Shown here piece by piece: positions 7,261 to 14,424 of a stretch of DNA of 16,084 nucleotides (position 1 is the first letter of the stretch; every line of letters begins with the position of its first letter). This stretch comes from an uncultured Alphaproteobacteria bacterium (GTDB lineage: Bacteria; Pseudomonadota; Alphaproteobacteria; Caulobacterales; Parvularculaceae), in assembly GCA_937895955.1 (NCBI GenBank), contig CALAZI010000015.1, positions 1-16,084 of the forward strand. The letters run 5' to 3'. The notes beneath the pieces are model-generated. The model was not told the origin of the DNA and searched no databases. It worked only from the letters and a program-made list of their open reading frames with translations. The position numbers and the translations under genes were made by a program.

Positions 7261-7265
7261 CCGCC
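7248..7265. terminator. Hairpin straddling overlapping convergent stop codons, possible bidirectional end signal
   Basis: A perfect 7-bp stem: GGCGGTT (7248-7254), loop TTTT (7255-7258), AACCGCC (7259-7265). The TAA of the plus-strand DUF885 gene (7258-7260) and the TAA of the minus-strand SDR gene (7259-7257) overlap within it. No T-run follows the stem in either direction, so classical intrinsic termination is doubtful. It may still limit read-through or protect 3' ends. Confidence 0.35.
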
Positions 7266-8219
7266 GATCATCGCTTGCGTTTCGCGCCAGAGGCGCGCGG
7301 CCTGATCCCTATCAACGGCGTGCGGCTGCACGTCCGCCCAGCGCGGCGAGCCCTCGCCGCCGAGCTTGGCGATATTGCAGTTTTCGCAATAGACGCCGCC
7401 CTCGCCGTCTAGCTGCGCCGATGTCGCCGCCCAGATTGTCGTCGAAGCGCCCTGTTCCGGCGTTTTAAACATCTGCTTCGCCATGTCGGACAATTCGCCG
7501 TCGGGCCCGAGCCAGCCGAGCGCGATCATCTCCTCCTTGTCGAGATGGCGCTGCAGGGGCGTGACGATGCCGCCCGGATGCACGGCGAAAGCGCGAACGC
7601 CGTCATTTTTCATCCGCGCGTCGAGTTCAACGGCGAAGAGCGAATTCGCCGTTTTCGCCTGACCGTAGGCGATCCATTTGTTGTAGGGCTCTTTCCTGAA
7701 ATGAATATCGCCCCAGCGGATCGGCGACAGTTTATGCCCCGTGGAAGAGAGACAAACGACGCGCGCGCCGTTCGCTTTTTTCAACGACGGCGCCAGTTCA
7801 TTCGTCAACACGAAATGGCCGATATGATTGGTCGCGAATTGCAACTCCCAATTATCGCCGGCGCGCATTTCCGGACAGGCCATCACGCCCGCATTGTTGA
7901 TCAGCAAATGAACCGGTTCGCCGTCGGCGATAACGTCGCGTGCGAATTTTCTGACGCTTGAAAGGTCCGAAAGATCCATTGCGGCGACGGCGGCTTTCGC
8001 GCCGAATTCCCCGAGCGCATCTTTCGCCTTGGCGATATCGCGCGCCGGAACGAGCACTTCGGCCCCTGCCGCGACAAGCGCGCGCACGGTTTCAACGCCG
8101 ATGCCGGAATAGCCGCCGGTGACGATGGCGTTTTTGCCGGAAAGATCGACGCCCTTGACGACCTCAAGCGCTGTTGATTTTGCGTGGAAGGGCGAATCGA
8201 TTGGTTGCTGTTTCGTCAT
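7257..8219 (-). CDS. Short-chain dehydrogenase/reductase, retinol dehydrogenase-like
   Basis: 320 residues from ATG 8219, with GGAGGG about 7 nt upstream. Longer in-frame readings would run into the upstream SDR gene and lack a ribosome site. The cofactor-binding Rossmann motif is T-G-G-Y-S-G-I-G at 34-41, with P-A-R at 58-60 after the second strand (the Arg suggests NADP(H)). It has M-D-L-S at 81-84, N-N-A-G at 108-111, the catalytic Ser in L-S-S-T-G at 157-161, and Y-G-Q-A-K with Y185 and K189. The C-terminal half matches the longer WW-oxidoreductase/retinol-dehydrogenase-type SDRs rather than the 250-residue classical group. A C-E-N-C pair (278-281) near the end is a small oddity. Only 4 nt separate it from the SDR upstream, so the two form one transcript. 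The substrate is unknown. Confidence 0.9.
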   Translation of the reverse strand: MTKQQPIDSPFHAKSTALEVVKGVDLSGKNAIVTGGYSGIGVETVRALVAAGAEVLVPARDIAKAKDALGEFGAKAAVAAMDLSDLSSVRKFARDVIADGEPVHLLINNAGVMACPEMRAGDNWELQFATNHIGHFVLTNELAPSLKKANGARVVCLSSTGHKLSPIRWGDIHFRKEPYNKWIAYGQAKTANSLFAVELDARMKNDGVRAFAVHPGGIVTPLQRHLDKEEMIALGWLGPDGELSDMAKQMFKTPEQGASTTIWAATSAQLDGEGGVYCENCNIAKLGGEGSPRWADVQPHAVDRDQAARLWRETQAMIGG

Positions 8220-8223
8220 TCGC

Positions 8224-9009
8224 TTACCCTCCAAAATGGCCGAAGCTTGAATAGGCGACGCCGCCGTCAACCGCGAGCGTGTCGCCGACGACATAATCGC
8301 CGGCGCGGCTGGCGAGAAAGATCGCCGCGCCCGCCATGTCCTCGTCAGAGCCGATGCGGCGCGCCGGCACCATTTTGGCGACCATCTCCTCATGATCGCG
8401 CGCGGCGCGGTTCATTTCAGATGCGAAGGCGCCGGGGGCGATCCCCGAAACGCAGATATTGTCGTTAATGAGCCGCGCCGCCATGCGCCGCGTCAGATGA
8501 ATGAGCGCGGCTTTCGACGCCTGATAGGGATACGTCTCCCACGGATTGATGCGGATGCCGTCGATCGAGGCGATCATGATCACCTTGCCGGGTTTTTCCG
8601 GTCGCGCCGCCGCTTTCATTTTCTCATGGAAAGCCTGCGTCAGGAAGAAAGGCGATTTGACGTTGAGGTCCATCACCTTGTCCCAGCCGCTTTCCGGAAA
8701 CTCGTCGAATTCAGCGCCCCAGGCGGCGCCGGCGTTGTTGACGAGAATGTCGAGCGAGGATTCCGATTTGCCGTAGATGCGTTCTAGCGCCTTGCAGCCT
8801 TCGATCGTCGAGACGTCCTGCGGGATCGCGACGCATTTTCCGTATTGAGAAAGCTCTTCGGCGGCCGCATCGCATTGTTCCGCCTTGCGCGCCGAAATGT
8901 AAACCCGCGCGCCATGCTCCAGGAACCCGCGCGCGATCATCTTGCCGATGCCGCGCGAACCGCCAGTGATAACAGCGGTGCGGTTTTCGAGGGAAAAGAG
9001 GTTTTTCAT
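8224..9009 (-). CDS. Classical short-chain dehydrogenase/reductase, RhlG-like
   Basis: 261 residues, the usual size for a classical SDR. T-G-G-S-R-G-I-G at 15-22 binds the nucleotide, and S-A-R-K at 39-42 suggests preference for NADP(H). N-N-A-G-A-A-W-G is at 91-98. The catalytic set is S148, Y162 and K166 (Y-Q-A-S-K). The C-terminal V-D-G-G at 247-250 is typical. The wording around F-S-L-E-N-R, Y-I-S-A-R-K and N-N-A-G-x-x-W-G resembles the beta-ketoacyl reductase RhlG of Pseudomonas and related acyl reductases. A role on a keto-acyl or keto-alcohol substrate is possible but not shown. The start is ATG 9009, with GGAG 9 nt upstream. It is the first gene of the SDR pair. Confidence 0.92.
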   Translation of the reverse strand: MKNLFSLENRTAVITGGSRGIGKMIARGFLEHGARVYISARKAEQCDAAAEELSQYGKCVAIPQDVSTIEGCKALERIYGKSESSLDILVNNAGAAWGAEFDEFPESGWDKVMDLNVKSPFFLTQAFHEKMKAAARPEKPGKVIMIASIDGIRINPWETYPYQASKAALIHLTRRMAARLINDNICVSGIAPGAFASEMNRAARDHEEMVAKMVPARRIGSDEDMAGAAIFLASRAGDYVVGDTLAVDGGVAYSSFGHFGG

Positions 9010-9130
9010 CAGATGGCGCTCCGGTCTAGCGTGGAAAATATCGACCCCAACTTAGCGCCGGCAGCGAGGCAAAGTCATCACGCTCGCACAGTGATTGGCG
9101 AACGAATATCGATAGACCAAATTCCGCGCA

Positions 9131-9211
9131 CTCCGGCGAAAGCCGGAATCCGGATTGACGCGGAAGCGGCGCAGGAAAAAGATGGATCCCGGCTTTCGCC
9201 GAGATGAGCGG
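9131..9211. repeat. Palindromic dispersed repeat (REP-like), copy A
   Basis: In the 234-bp gap between metG and the SDR operon, two facing half-units occur. The left half (9131-9151) contains TCCGGC-GAAA-GCCGGA, a 6-bp stem. The right half (9184-9211) contains the reverse complement form CGGCTTTCGCCG. The halves also pair with each other over about 18-20 bases. The right half, reverse complemented, matches positions 15893-15920 at 24 of 28 bases, which marks it as a dispersed family rather than a local structure. No gene is seen in the rest of the gap; the SDR promoter should lie between about 9020 and 9130. Confidence 0.75.
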
Positions 9212-9243
9212 AGACAAAAGCGAGGCCGAGTGGGGCGCTAAGA

Positions 9244-10953
9244 TCACTCCGCGCCAAACTTCTCCCGCCATTCGGCGATCTGTTCGTCTTCGATTTTTTT
9301 GAACAGCACGTCCGGCAGGTCGAATTTGTGGCCCGGCTTCAGGAAGGAAAGCGCCGCCCTCGCCGATGTCGGCCATTTGCCCGCCGCTTTCGGGTCGAGG
9401 CCGAAGATTGCAAACATTTTTTCCGCCGTATTCGGAATGACCGGCGCAGAGAGCGCGGCGAACAGCGCAATCAAATTCAGCCCGGCGCGAACGCCCGCCG
9501 CGGCGCGGTCAGGGTCTGTCTTGAACGCCGTCCAGGGCGCGGCGATCTGCAGATATTCGTTGCCGGCGACCCAAATGCCGCGGAGTTCGGCGAACGCCTT
9601 CCGGAACTCCATCGCTTCGAGCGCCGCCGTATAGGCCGCGATCTTGGCGTCGAGATCGGCGATAAGATTTTCTTCCGTCTCGCCATATGCGCCGGCCGCC
9701 GGAATTTCCTGCCCGAATTTCGACGCGCAAAAGCGCGTGATGCGATTGACGAAATTGCCGAGAACATCAGCGAGGTCCTTGTTCACGACGCCCGCAAAAT
9801 GTTCGAGCGTGAATGAGGCGTCGTCAGATTCCGGCGCGTTCGCCATCAAATGCCAGCGCCAATAGTCGGCAGGCAGCAATTCAAGCGCCTGATCCATGAA
9901 GATGCCGCGGTTCCGGCTGGTCGAGAATTTGCCGCCATACCAGGTGAGCCAATTGAGCGACTTCAACGAATCGACCGTCTTCCACGGCTCGCCGGACCCC
10001 AGAAGCGTCACCGGGAAAGAGACTGTGTGGAAGGCGACATTATCCTTGCCCATGAACTGCACGTAACGGACATCCCCGGCGCCTTCGTCCAATCGCCACC
10101 ACGACCGCCAGTTCTCGCCCTTGCCGGCCGCTTCCCATTCCTCGGTGCAGGCGATGTATTCGATCGGCGCGTCGAACCAGACGTAGAAAACTTTCGCCTC
10201 GAAACCGGCGCGCGCTTTCCCGTCGACCTCAACCGGCACGCCCCAGTAAAGATCGCGCGTGATTGAACGGTCCTGAAGACCTTCCTTGATCCACTTGCCG
10301 GCGATCGATTTCGTAAGCTGCGGCCAGTCGGGTTTGGACGCGACCCAGTCGGCGATCCTTTCCTGCAACTGCGATTGCAAAAGATAGAGATGCTTCGTCT
10401 CGCGCACTTCGATGTTCTTCGAGCCGGAAATCGAGGAATACGGGTCCTTCAATTCGATCGGGTCGAGCAGCCGCCCGCAATTGTCGCACTGATCGCCGCG
10501 CGCCTTTTCATATTGACAATGCGGACACGTCCCCTCGACATAGCGGTCGGGCAGGAAACGCTGATCGTCGATCGAATAGATCTGGCGGTCGACGCGCTCC
10601 TCGATCAGGCCGTTCCGTTCAAGGACGGCCGCGAAATGCTGCGTCAGCCTTTCATTCTGCGGCCCTGACGAGCGCCCGAAATGATCGAAGGAGAGCGCGA
10701 ATTCCACACAGGCCTTTTTCTGAATCTCGTGCTGCTCCTCGCAATATTGCTCAACCGTCTGCCCCGCCGCACGGGCGGCGAGTTCGGCCGGCGTCCCGTG
10801 CTCGTCGGTTGCGCACAGGAAGAGAACGTCCGCCCCCCGCGCCCGCTCGAACCGCGCATAGACGTCGGCCGGCAACATTGAGCCGACAAGATTGCCGAGA
10901 TGCTTGATGCCGTTGATGTAGGGCAGCGCCGAAGTGATCAGAATGCGGGCCAT
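9244..10953 (-). CDS. metG: Methionine--tRNA ligase
   Basis: Charges tRNA-Met (initiator and elongator) with methionine in the cytoplasm. 569 residues, class Ia synthetase. P-Y-I-N-G-I-K-H-L-G-N at 11-21 carries the HIGH-type signature. The connective insert carries one zinc knuckle, C143-P-H-C146 and C156-D-N-C159. The substrate loop is C-A-T-D-E-H-G-T at 47-54. F-D-A-P-I-E-Y at 260-266 is the methionine-site wall. The KMSKS loop reads K-F-S-T-S at 342-346. The helical anticodon domain includes N-x-x-x-R (N400-R404) and W461 to N465. There is no C-terminal EMAP/Arc1p-like tRNA-binding domain, unlike the 677-residue E. coli enzyme. The F-S-T-S variant is a known subfamily form. It is transcribed alone from the 10954-11107 gap. 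Confidence 0.97.
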   Translation of the reverse strand: MARILITSALPYINGIKHLGNLVGSMLPADVYARFERARGADVLFLCATDEHGTPAELAARAAGQTVEQYCEEQHEIQKKACVEFALSFDHFGRSSGPQNERLTQHFAAVLERNGLIEERVDRQIYSIDDQRFLPDRYVEGTCPHCQYEKARGDQCDNCGRLLDPIELKDPYSSISGSKNIEVRETKHLYLLQSQLQERIADWVASKPDWPQLTKSIAGKWIKEGLQDRSITRDLYWGVPVEVDGKARAGFEAKVFYVWFDAPIEYIACTEEWEAAGKGENWRSWWRLDEGAGDVRYVQFMGKDNVAFHTVSFPVTLLGSGEPWKTVDSLKSLNWLTWYGGKFSTSRNRGIFMDQALELLPADYWRWHLMANAPESDDASFTLEHFAGVVNKDLADVLGNFVNRITRFCASKFGQEIPAAGAYGETEENLIADLDAKIAAYTAALEAMEFRKAFAELRGIWVAGNEYLQIAAPWTAFKTDPDRAAAGVRAGLNLIALFAALSAPVIPNTAEKMFAIFGLDPKAAGKWPTSARAALSFLKPGHKFDLPDVLFKKIEDEQIAEWREKFGAE

Positions 10954-11049
10954 GGGACGAATGCGGTCTTTCTCAGCTTGTCGTTGACGGGGCTATAGCG
11001 GTTCGCCGGCGCCCGGAACAAGGCGCGCGTCCTCTGGCGGCGCGATTGG

Positions 11050-11102
11050 CCGCTTTTTTGAAGCGGAAAGGCTCGAAACCCTCTGTTCACCCGCTTTCGA
11101 GG
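11050..11102 (+). promoter_or_regulatory. Leader with competing inverted repeats before the VPxP-tailed protein gene
   Basis: CCGCTT (11050-11055) pairs with AAGCGG (11061-11066). That same AAGCGG can pair instead with CCGCTT at 11091-11096. In addition CTCGAAA (11072-11078) pairs with TTTCGAG (11095-11101), whose 3' arm holds the GAGG ribosome site (11099-11102). The first and second pairings exclude each other, so alternative folds that open or close the ribosome site are conceivable. The pairings are seen directly; the switch is inference. The same 10954-11107 gap must also carry the metG promoter on the other strand. Confidence 0.35.
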
Positions 11103-11107
11103 CCCGA

Positions 11108-11785
11108 ATGTCCCGCTTCAAGACAGTTTTCGCCGCTGCGGCCGCCGCTTTCGCGCTCGCCGGCGCCGCCGACGCCGCCATCGTCACCGTCCGCGACAAC
11201 CCGAATAACGGCTCGTCGGTCTTCGCGACGGGCCTCGGACGGAATGTCTCCATCTCGCATAACGGCGCCAACCGCACCGTCGGCGCCGGCGTTTTCAGCC
11301 TGCAGTTCAAACAGGACGGCGGCTGGACGGATTTTCAGACCTTTTGCCTGCAGCTCGATGAAAGGCTGACGCTGCCGAAGGATCATCAAACGGTCGATGA
11401 CGACGCCTATTTTCCGAGCGCGTCGGATCGCAACGCGATTGGAACGCTCTACGGCAATTTCCTGACGCCGGAGATCGGGCTTCATGATTCTACGTCCGCC
11501 GCGGCTCTTCAAACCGTCCTCTGGGAAATCGTCGAGGACGGCGCCGATAATTTCAATCTCAGGTCCGGTTCTTTCAAAGTGTTGACGCTCGACGTCCTGC
11601 GCAAGGCTGAAGCGTTCTGGGCGCTCATTGCGACCGGCGATTTCAAGCCGGTCCGTTTTGACGTTTTCGCCGCGGCCGGAACACAGGATCTTCTGGCGCC
11701 CGAGGTTCCGATTCCCGGCGCCGCCGTCCTGTTCGGCACTGCGCTCGCGGGCTTCGCCTTTGCGCGCCGCCAACGTAAGAATTGA
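11108..11785 (+). CDS. Secreted surface protein with VPxP-CTERM-type sorting tail and thioester-like Cys/Gln motifs
   Basis: 225 residues. GAGG 5 nt before ATG 11108 supports the start. The signal peptide is M-S-R-F-K plus an Ala-rich core, cleaved near A-D-A-A (21-24). The body looks beta-rich. F-Q-T-F-C-L-Q-L at 76-83 (C80) and A-L-Q-T-V-L-W-E at 133-140 (Q135) recall the F-C-x-E and Q-x-A-I-W motifs shared by one family of PEP-CTERM proteins and by Gram-positive thioester domains. The tail is V-P-I-P-G-A (200-205), a hydrophobic helix (about 205-218) and a basic end R-R-Q-R-K, the tripartite layout of VPLPA-CTERM exosortase/rhomboid-type sorting signals. It is probably exported and held at, or trimmed from, the membrane. 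It overlaps the next gene by 4 nt; that protein has the same type of tail. The function is unknown. Confidence 0.82.
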   Translation: MSRFKTVFAAAAAAFALAGAADAAIVTVRDNPNNGSSVFATGLGRNVSISHNGANRTVGAGVFSLQFKQDGGWTDFQTFCLQLDERLTLPKDHQTVDDDAYFPSASDRNAIGTLYGNFLTPEIGLHDSTSAAALQTVLWEIVEDGADNFNLRSGSFKVLTLDVLRKAEAFWALIATGDFKPVRFDVFAAAGTQDLLAPEVPIPGAAVLFGTALAGFAFARRQRKN

Positions 11786-12525
11786 GGCGACCTCTGACGC
11801 GGCCAGCTGACACGACGACGTCATCGACAGCCGAGCAGTTGCAAACTTACGGCGCCGGCGGCGGGCTTATCAGACGCCGGCGCAAGGCGGCTCGAACGAG
11901 ACGACGCGCCGCATTTATCTCAGCGGGCATTCTCGGCCTGGCGCTGCTCGCCGCCGACATCTATGTCGCCGTGGCGCCGGAATATCAGCTTCGTCAACCG
12001 GAGAGGCCGCCCGCGTCGCCGCGCGCAATCGCGCTCACGACCGCAACCGCGCCATTGCATCAGGATGCGCCGGCGCAGCCGGCCGTCGCGGAAGCCAAAC
12101 GAACAAAACCGACATCCGCGCGCGCATCAAAAATCGTCGGCGCGCCATCGCTGAAAAATATTCCAGCCGACGGGTCGCCGATGGCGATCGCAGCCGTTTT
12201 GACCGGCGAGAGTTCTGGCGTCAGCGGCGACGGGAAAAAGCCGGGCGGCGTCACATCCCTTCAGGGCTTCGATATGGTCCTCGCGCTAGGGCTTCTCGGC
12301 TCGCCAGGCGGGGGCGATGGAGGCGGCGGTACGAATCCGGAAACGCCGGGCGGCGGCGGAACGACGCCTCCGGATGGTGAGACCGAACCGCCGGGGGGTG
12401 GGACCGAACCGCCGGGGGGCGGGACCGAACCGCCGGTGCTCGTTACGCCGATCCCGAGCGCGTTCTTCCTGTTCGGCGCCGCGCTTGCAGGATTGACGGT
12501 CACGCGCCGGAGACGGCGCAGGTGA
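11782..12525 (+). CDS. Membrane protein with Pro/Gly-rich stalk and VPxP-type C-terminal anchor
   Basis: 247 residues from TTG 11782, whose TTGA overlaps the upstream stop codon. The ribosome site is weak, so coupling to the upstream gene is likely; the start is the least certain part of this call. It begins with a basic cytoplasmic segment (R-R-R-R at 31-34, R-T-R-R-R at 38-42) and one transmembrane helix (about 44-66). A long Ala/Pro-rich low-complexity region follows, with a short hydrophobic patch at about 164-173. Next is a Gly/Pro/Thr stalk with three GGGTEPP-type repeats, and then T-P-I-P-S-A (222-227), a hydrophobic helix (about 226-240) and a run of six arginines. No enzyme domain is visible. 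The C-terminal end closely resembles the tail of the preceding protein (F-G-x-A-L-A-G), suggesting that one sorting machine handles both. No exosortase gene is in the window. Confidence 0.72.
   Translation: MRRPLTRPADTTTSSTAEQLQTYGAGGGLIRRRRKAARTRRRAAFISAGILGLALLAADIYVAVAPEYQLRQPERPPASPRAIALTTATAPLHQDAPAQPAVAEAKRTKPTSARASKIVGAPSLKNIPADGSPMAIAAVLTGESSGVSGDGKKPGGVTSLQGFDMVLALGLLGSPGGGDGGGGTNPETPGGGGTTPPDGETEPPGGGTEPPGGGTEPPVLVTPIPSAFFLFGAALAGLTVTRRRRRR
12376..12438 (+). repeat. Three tandem 21-bp repeats encoding the GGGTEPP stalk
   Basis: Units at 12376-12396, 12397-12417 and 12418-12438 share the core GACCGAACCGCCGG and differ at a few positions. The units keep the reading frame, so copy number could change by slippage without breaking the gene. 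This would lengthen or shorten the Gly/Pro stalk just before the C-terminal anchor. Confidence 0.85.
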
Positions 12526-12548
12526 CTGAATAAGTCGTCGGCTGGGGA

Positions 12549-12596
12549 CGAAACGCCCGCCGCGCTTTAAATAGCGCGCGGGCGTTTCGGTTTTCT
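12549..12596 (+). terminator. Intrinsic terminator after the VPxP-tailed gene pair
   Basis: Long GC-rich stem: CGAAACGCCCG (12549-12559), one bulged C, CGCGCT (12561-12566), loop TTAAAT (12567-12572), AGCGCG (12573-12578), CGGGCGTTTCG (12579-12589), then GTTTTCT. This gives 17 bp with one bulge plus a T-tract on the plus strand. It separates this locus from the convergent DUF1801 gene, whose stop codon (12595-12597) touches the T-tract. Confidence 0.85.
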
Positions 12597-13095
12597 AGTC
12601 CGTCGTCGGATAGGTCTTGCGCATATAGACGACGGATTGGCGGATGATTTTTTCAAGAACGCCGAGGTCGATATCGTCGAGCCTGTTGACGTAAAGGCAG
12701 GACTTGCCGGTCTTGTGTTTGCCAAGCTTTTTGAACAGCGGGTCGCCCTCCGGCGCGCCGCCCATGACATAGAAGACGATCGATGAAGCGCGCGGCGAAA
12801 AGCCGGTCATGCACATGTCGCCCTCGCGCCCGCTCTCATATTTATAATGATACGAGCCGAAACCGATAATCGACGGCCCCCACATTTTCGGCTTGAGACC
12901 GGTCCATTTCTTCATCAGCGCAAGCGCGGTTTTGGCGTCCTTGCGTCGTTGCTCGTTCGGCACACCGTTGATGAACGCCTCAACGCTCTTTGAATTCGGC
13001 TTGGTCTTCAGATCGGCCGCTTTTTTCTTCGCGGTTTTTTTCTTCGCGGGCGTTCCCGGTTTCGCGACGGACTTTTTCTTTTTCACTGTCGGCAT
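12595..13095 (-). CDS. DUF1801 domain protein with lysine-rich N-terminal tail
   Basis: 166 residues, cytoplasmic (no signal peptide). The ATG at 13095 has GGAGGG 4 nt upstream. Residues 1-32 form a disordered, strongly basic tail with K-K-K-K and repeated A-K-K-K blocks, similar in character to histone H1-like or HU-type tails. From about 35 onward the chain fits the DUF1801/YdhG-like fold: V-E-A-F-I at 38-42, R-R-K-D-A-K at 50-55, M-W-G-P-S-I-I-G-F-G at 71-80, Y-H-Y-K-Y at 82-86, G-F-S-P-R at 98-102, and the closing K-x-C-L-Y-V at 131-136. The biochemical role of the family is not settled. It lies 15 nt after the MFS gene, most likely in the same transcript. The tail suggests nucleic-acid contact, which is inference only. 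Confidence 0.88.
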   Translation of the reverse strand: MPTVKKKKSVAKPGTPAKKKTAKKKAADLKTKPNSKSVEAFINGVPNEQRRKDAKTALALMKKWTGLKPKMWGPSIIGFGSYHYKYESGREGDMCMTGFSPRASSIVFYVMGGAPEGDPLFKKLGKHKTGKSCLYVNRLDDIDLGVLEKIIRQSVVYMRKTYPTTD

Positions 13096-13110
13096 CGCAC
13101 CCTCCGCTCG

Positions 13111-14424
13111 CTAAATGGCTTCTTTCGTCGCTTTCGCCCAGTCAGCCGGCAGTTTCCTCGCCGTCCAGAAAAAGGCGGCGACGGCGATCGCGCTTGAAAT
13201 GACGAGCGTCGACATCGAGATCTGCAGTCCCTTCACCTCGCCGTATGTCGCCGCAAAGATGTCTGACAAGCCGCCGACCCAGAGCGGCGCGAGACCGAGC
13301 GCGATGAGGTTCAAAATGAAAAACATGAACGCGACGGCGAAGGCGCGCATGTTCGCCGGCGCCAGCGTTTGAACGAGCGCCCATGTCGGCCCGAGATACA
13401 TGCCGAGGCCGACCAGAAACGGCGCCGCCCAGAAAAACGCCCAGAAGGGCGACGGCGCCCAAAGCTGGAAAAGGCCGACGGGAATCGTAAAAAGCATGCC
13501 GAGCGCCGGAATGGAGGCGTAGGCGCCTTTATTCTTCTTGCCGAAACGATCGGTCAAATAACCGCCGAGATAGGTGCCGATCACATAGGCGGTGCCGTTC
13601 AGGATGCCGAGCGGCACGGTGATTTCCTGATAGGAAAGTTCAAACGTCCGGCGATAATAATCGACCGCCCACAGGCCGACGCCGTAGCCGGTGAAAGAGG
13701 CGGCCGTCGCCGCGACAAGCAATCCCCAGAAGGACGGAATGGCGAGCAGCGTCTTGACGCCTTCCTTGAACGAAACCGTATGCAATGATTTTCCGGCGTC
13801 CTGCGCGCCGCGCACCGGCTCGCGCACCGTGAGCTTCATGAGGATCGCAAGCGCGATGCCCGGAATGCCGACGACGAAAAAGGCGTTGCGCCAGCCGAGA
13901 TTTTCAAGGACCCAGCCGCCGGCGAGAAAAGCGAGCGTCTGGCCGAACGGAATGCCGAGCGAATAGATCGCGAGCGCGGTCGATCGCTTTTCCTTCGGAA
14001 AATAGTCGGAGATGATCGAATGCGACGGCGGCGAACCGCCCGCCTCGCCGATTCCGACGCCGATGCGCGCAAGCGTCAACTGAAATGCGTTCGCGGCGAG
14101 CCCCGACATGGCCGTGAAAGCCGACCACACCGCAAGCGCGATCGATACGATGTTGACGCGGTTCCAGCGATCAGCCGCCCAGGCGATCGGAATGCCGAGC
14201 AGCGTGTAAAGAACGGCGAAGGCGAGCCCCTTCAAAAGACCGAGCATGGAGTCGGATAACCCAAGCTCATCCTTGATCGCCGGCGATACGATGGCGATGA
14301 TCTGACGATCGACGAAATTGAACGTGTAAACGAGCGTCAGGATCGCCAGGACATACCAGGAATAAGGGCTCGTCTTTTCGTCAGCCTTGTTCGCCGGCGC
14401 GGGATCGCCCGCGACATCCCTCAC
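13111..14424 (-). CDS. MFS transporter, Spinster-like
   Basis: 437-residue inner-membrane carrier with about 12 hydrophobic helices. After a short polar N-terminus, F-N-F-V-D-R-Q at 35-41 ends helix 1. The MFS motif A loop G-I-P-I-A-W-A-A-D-R-W-N-R is at 77-89. G-V-G-I-G-E-A-G-G-S-P-P at 122-133, followed by D-Y-F-P-K-E-K-R at 140-147, is the signature of Spinster-type carriers. The second-half motif A equivalent, G-Y-L-T-D-R-F-G, is at 288-295. Substrates of bacterial Spinster-like proteins are mostly unknown (lipid-like or organic anions in related groups). The start is a GTG at 14424 that overlaps the lipoprotein stop (GTGA, 14421-14424). It has no clear ribosome site of its own, so translation is probably coupled. 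Confidence 0.93.
   Translation of the reverse strand: MRDVAGDPAPANKADEKTSPYSWYVLAILTLVYTFNFVDRQIIAIVSPAIKDELGLSDSMLGLLKGLAFAVLYTLLGIPIAWAADRWNRVNIVSIALAVWSAFTAMSGLAANAFQLTLARIGVGIGEAGGSPPSHSIISDYFPKEKRSTALAIYSLGIPFGQTLAFLAGGWVLENLGWRNAFFVVGIPGIALAILMKLTVREPVRGAQDAGKSLHTVSFKEGVKTLLAIPSFWGLLVAATAASFTGYGVGLWAVDYYRRTFELSYQEITVPLGILNGTAYVIGTYLGGYLTDRFGKKNKGAYASIPALGMLFTIPVGLFQLWAPSPFWAFFWAAPFLVGLGMYLGPTWALVQTLAPANMRAFAVAFMFFILNLIALGLAPLWVGGLSDIFAATYGEVKGLQISMSTLVISSAIAVAAFFWTARKLPADWAKATKEAI

Noticed and set aside
8220..8393. N-terminal extension of the retinol dehydrogenase-like SDR up to 8393
   Set aside because: It would overlap the end of the upstream SDR gene by 170 nt and is Arg/Ser-rich shadow sequence. 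The GGAGGG site supports ATG 8219.
10176..10230. Arg-rich frames inside metG as possible small proteins
   Set aside because: Antisense or alternate frames within a fully intact synthetase, with no ribosome site or conserved feature.
11087..11824. 245-codon minus-strand frame opposite the VPxP-tailed protein gene
   Set aside because: The plus-strand frame has a signal peptide, ribosome site and sorting tail. The minus frame lacks recognisable features and a ribosome site.
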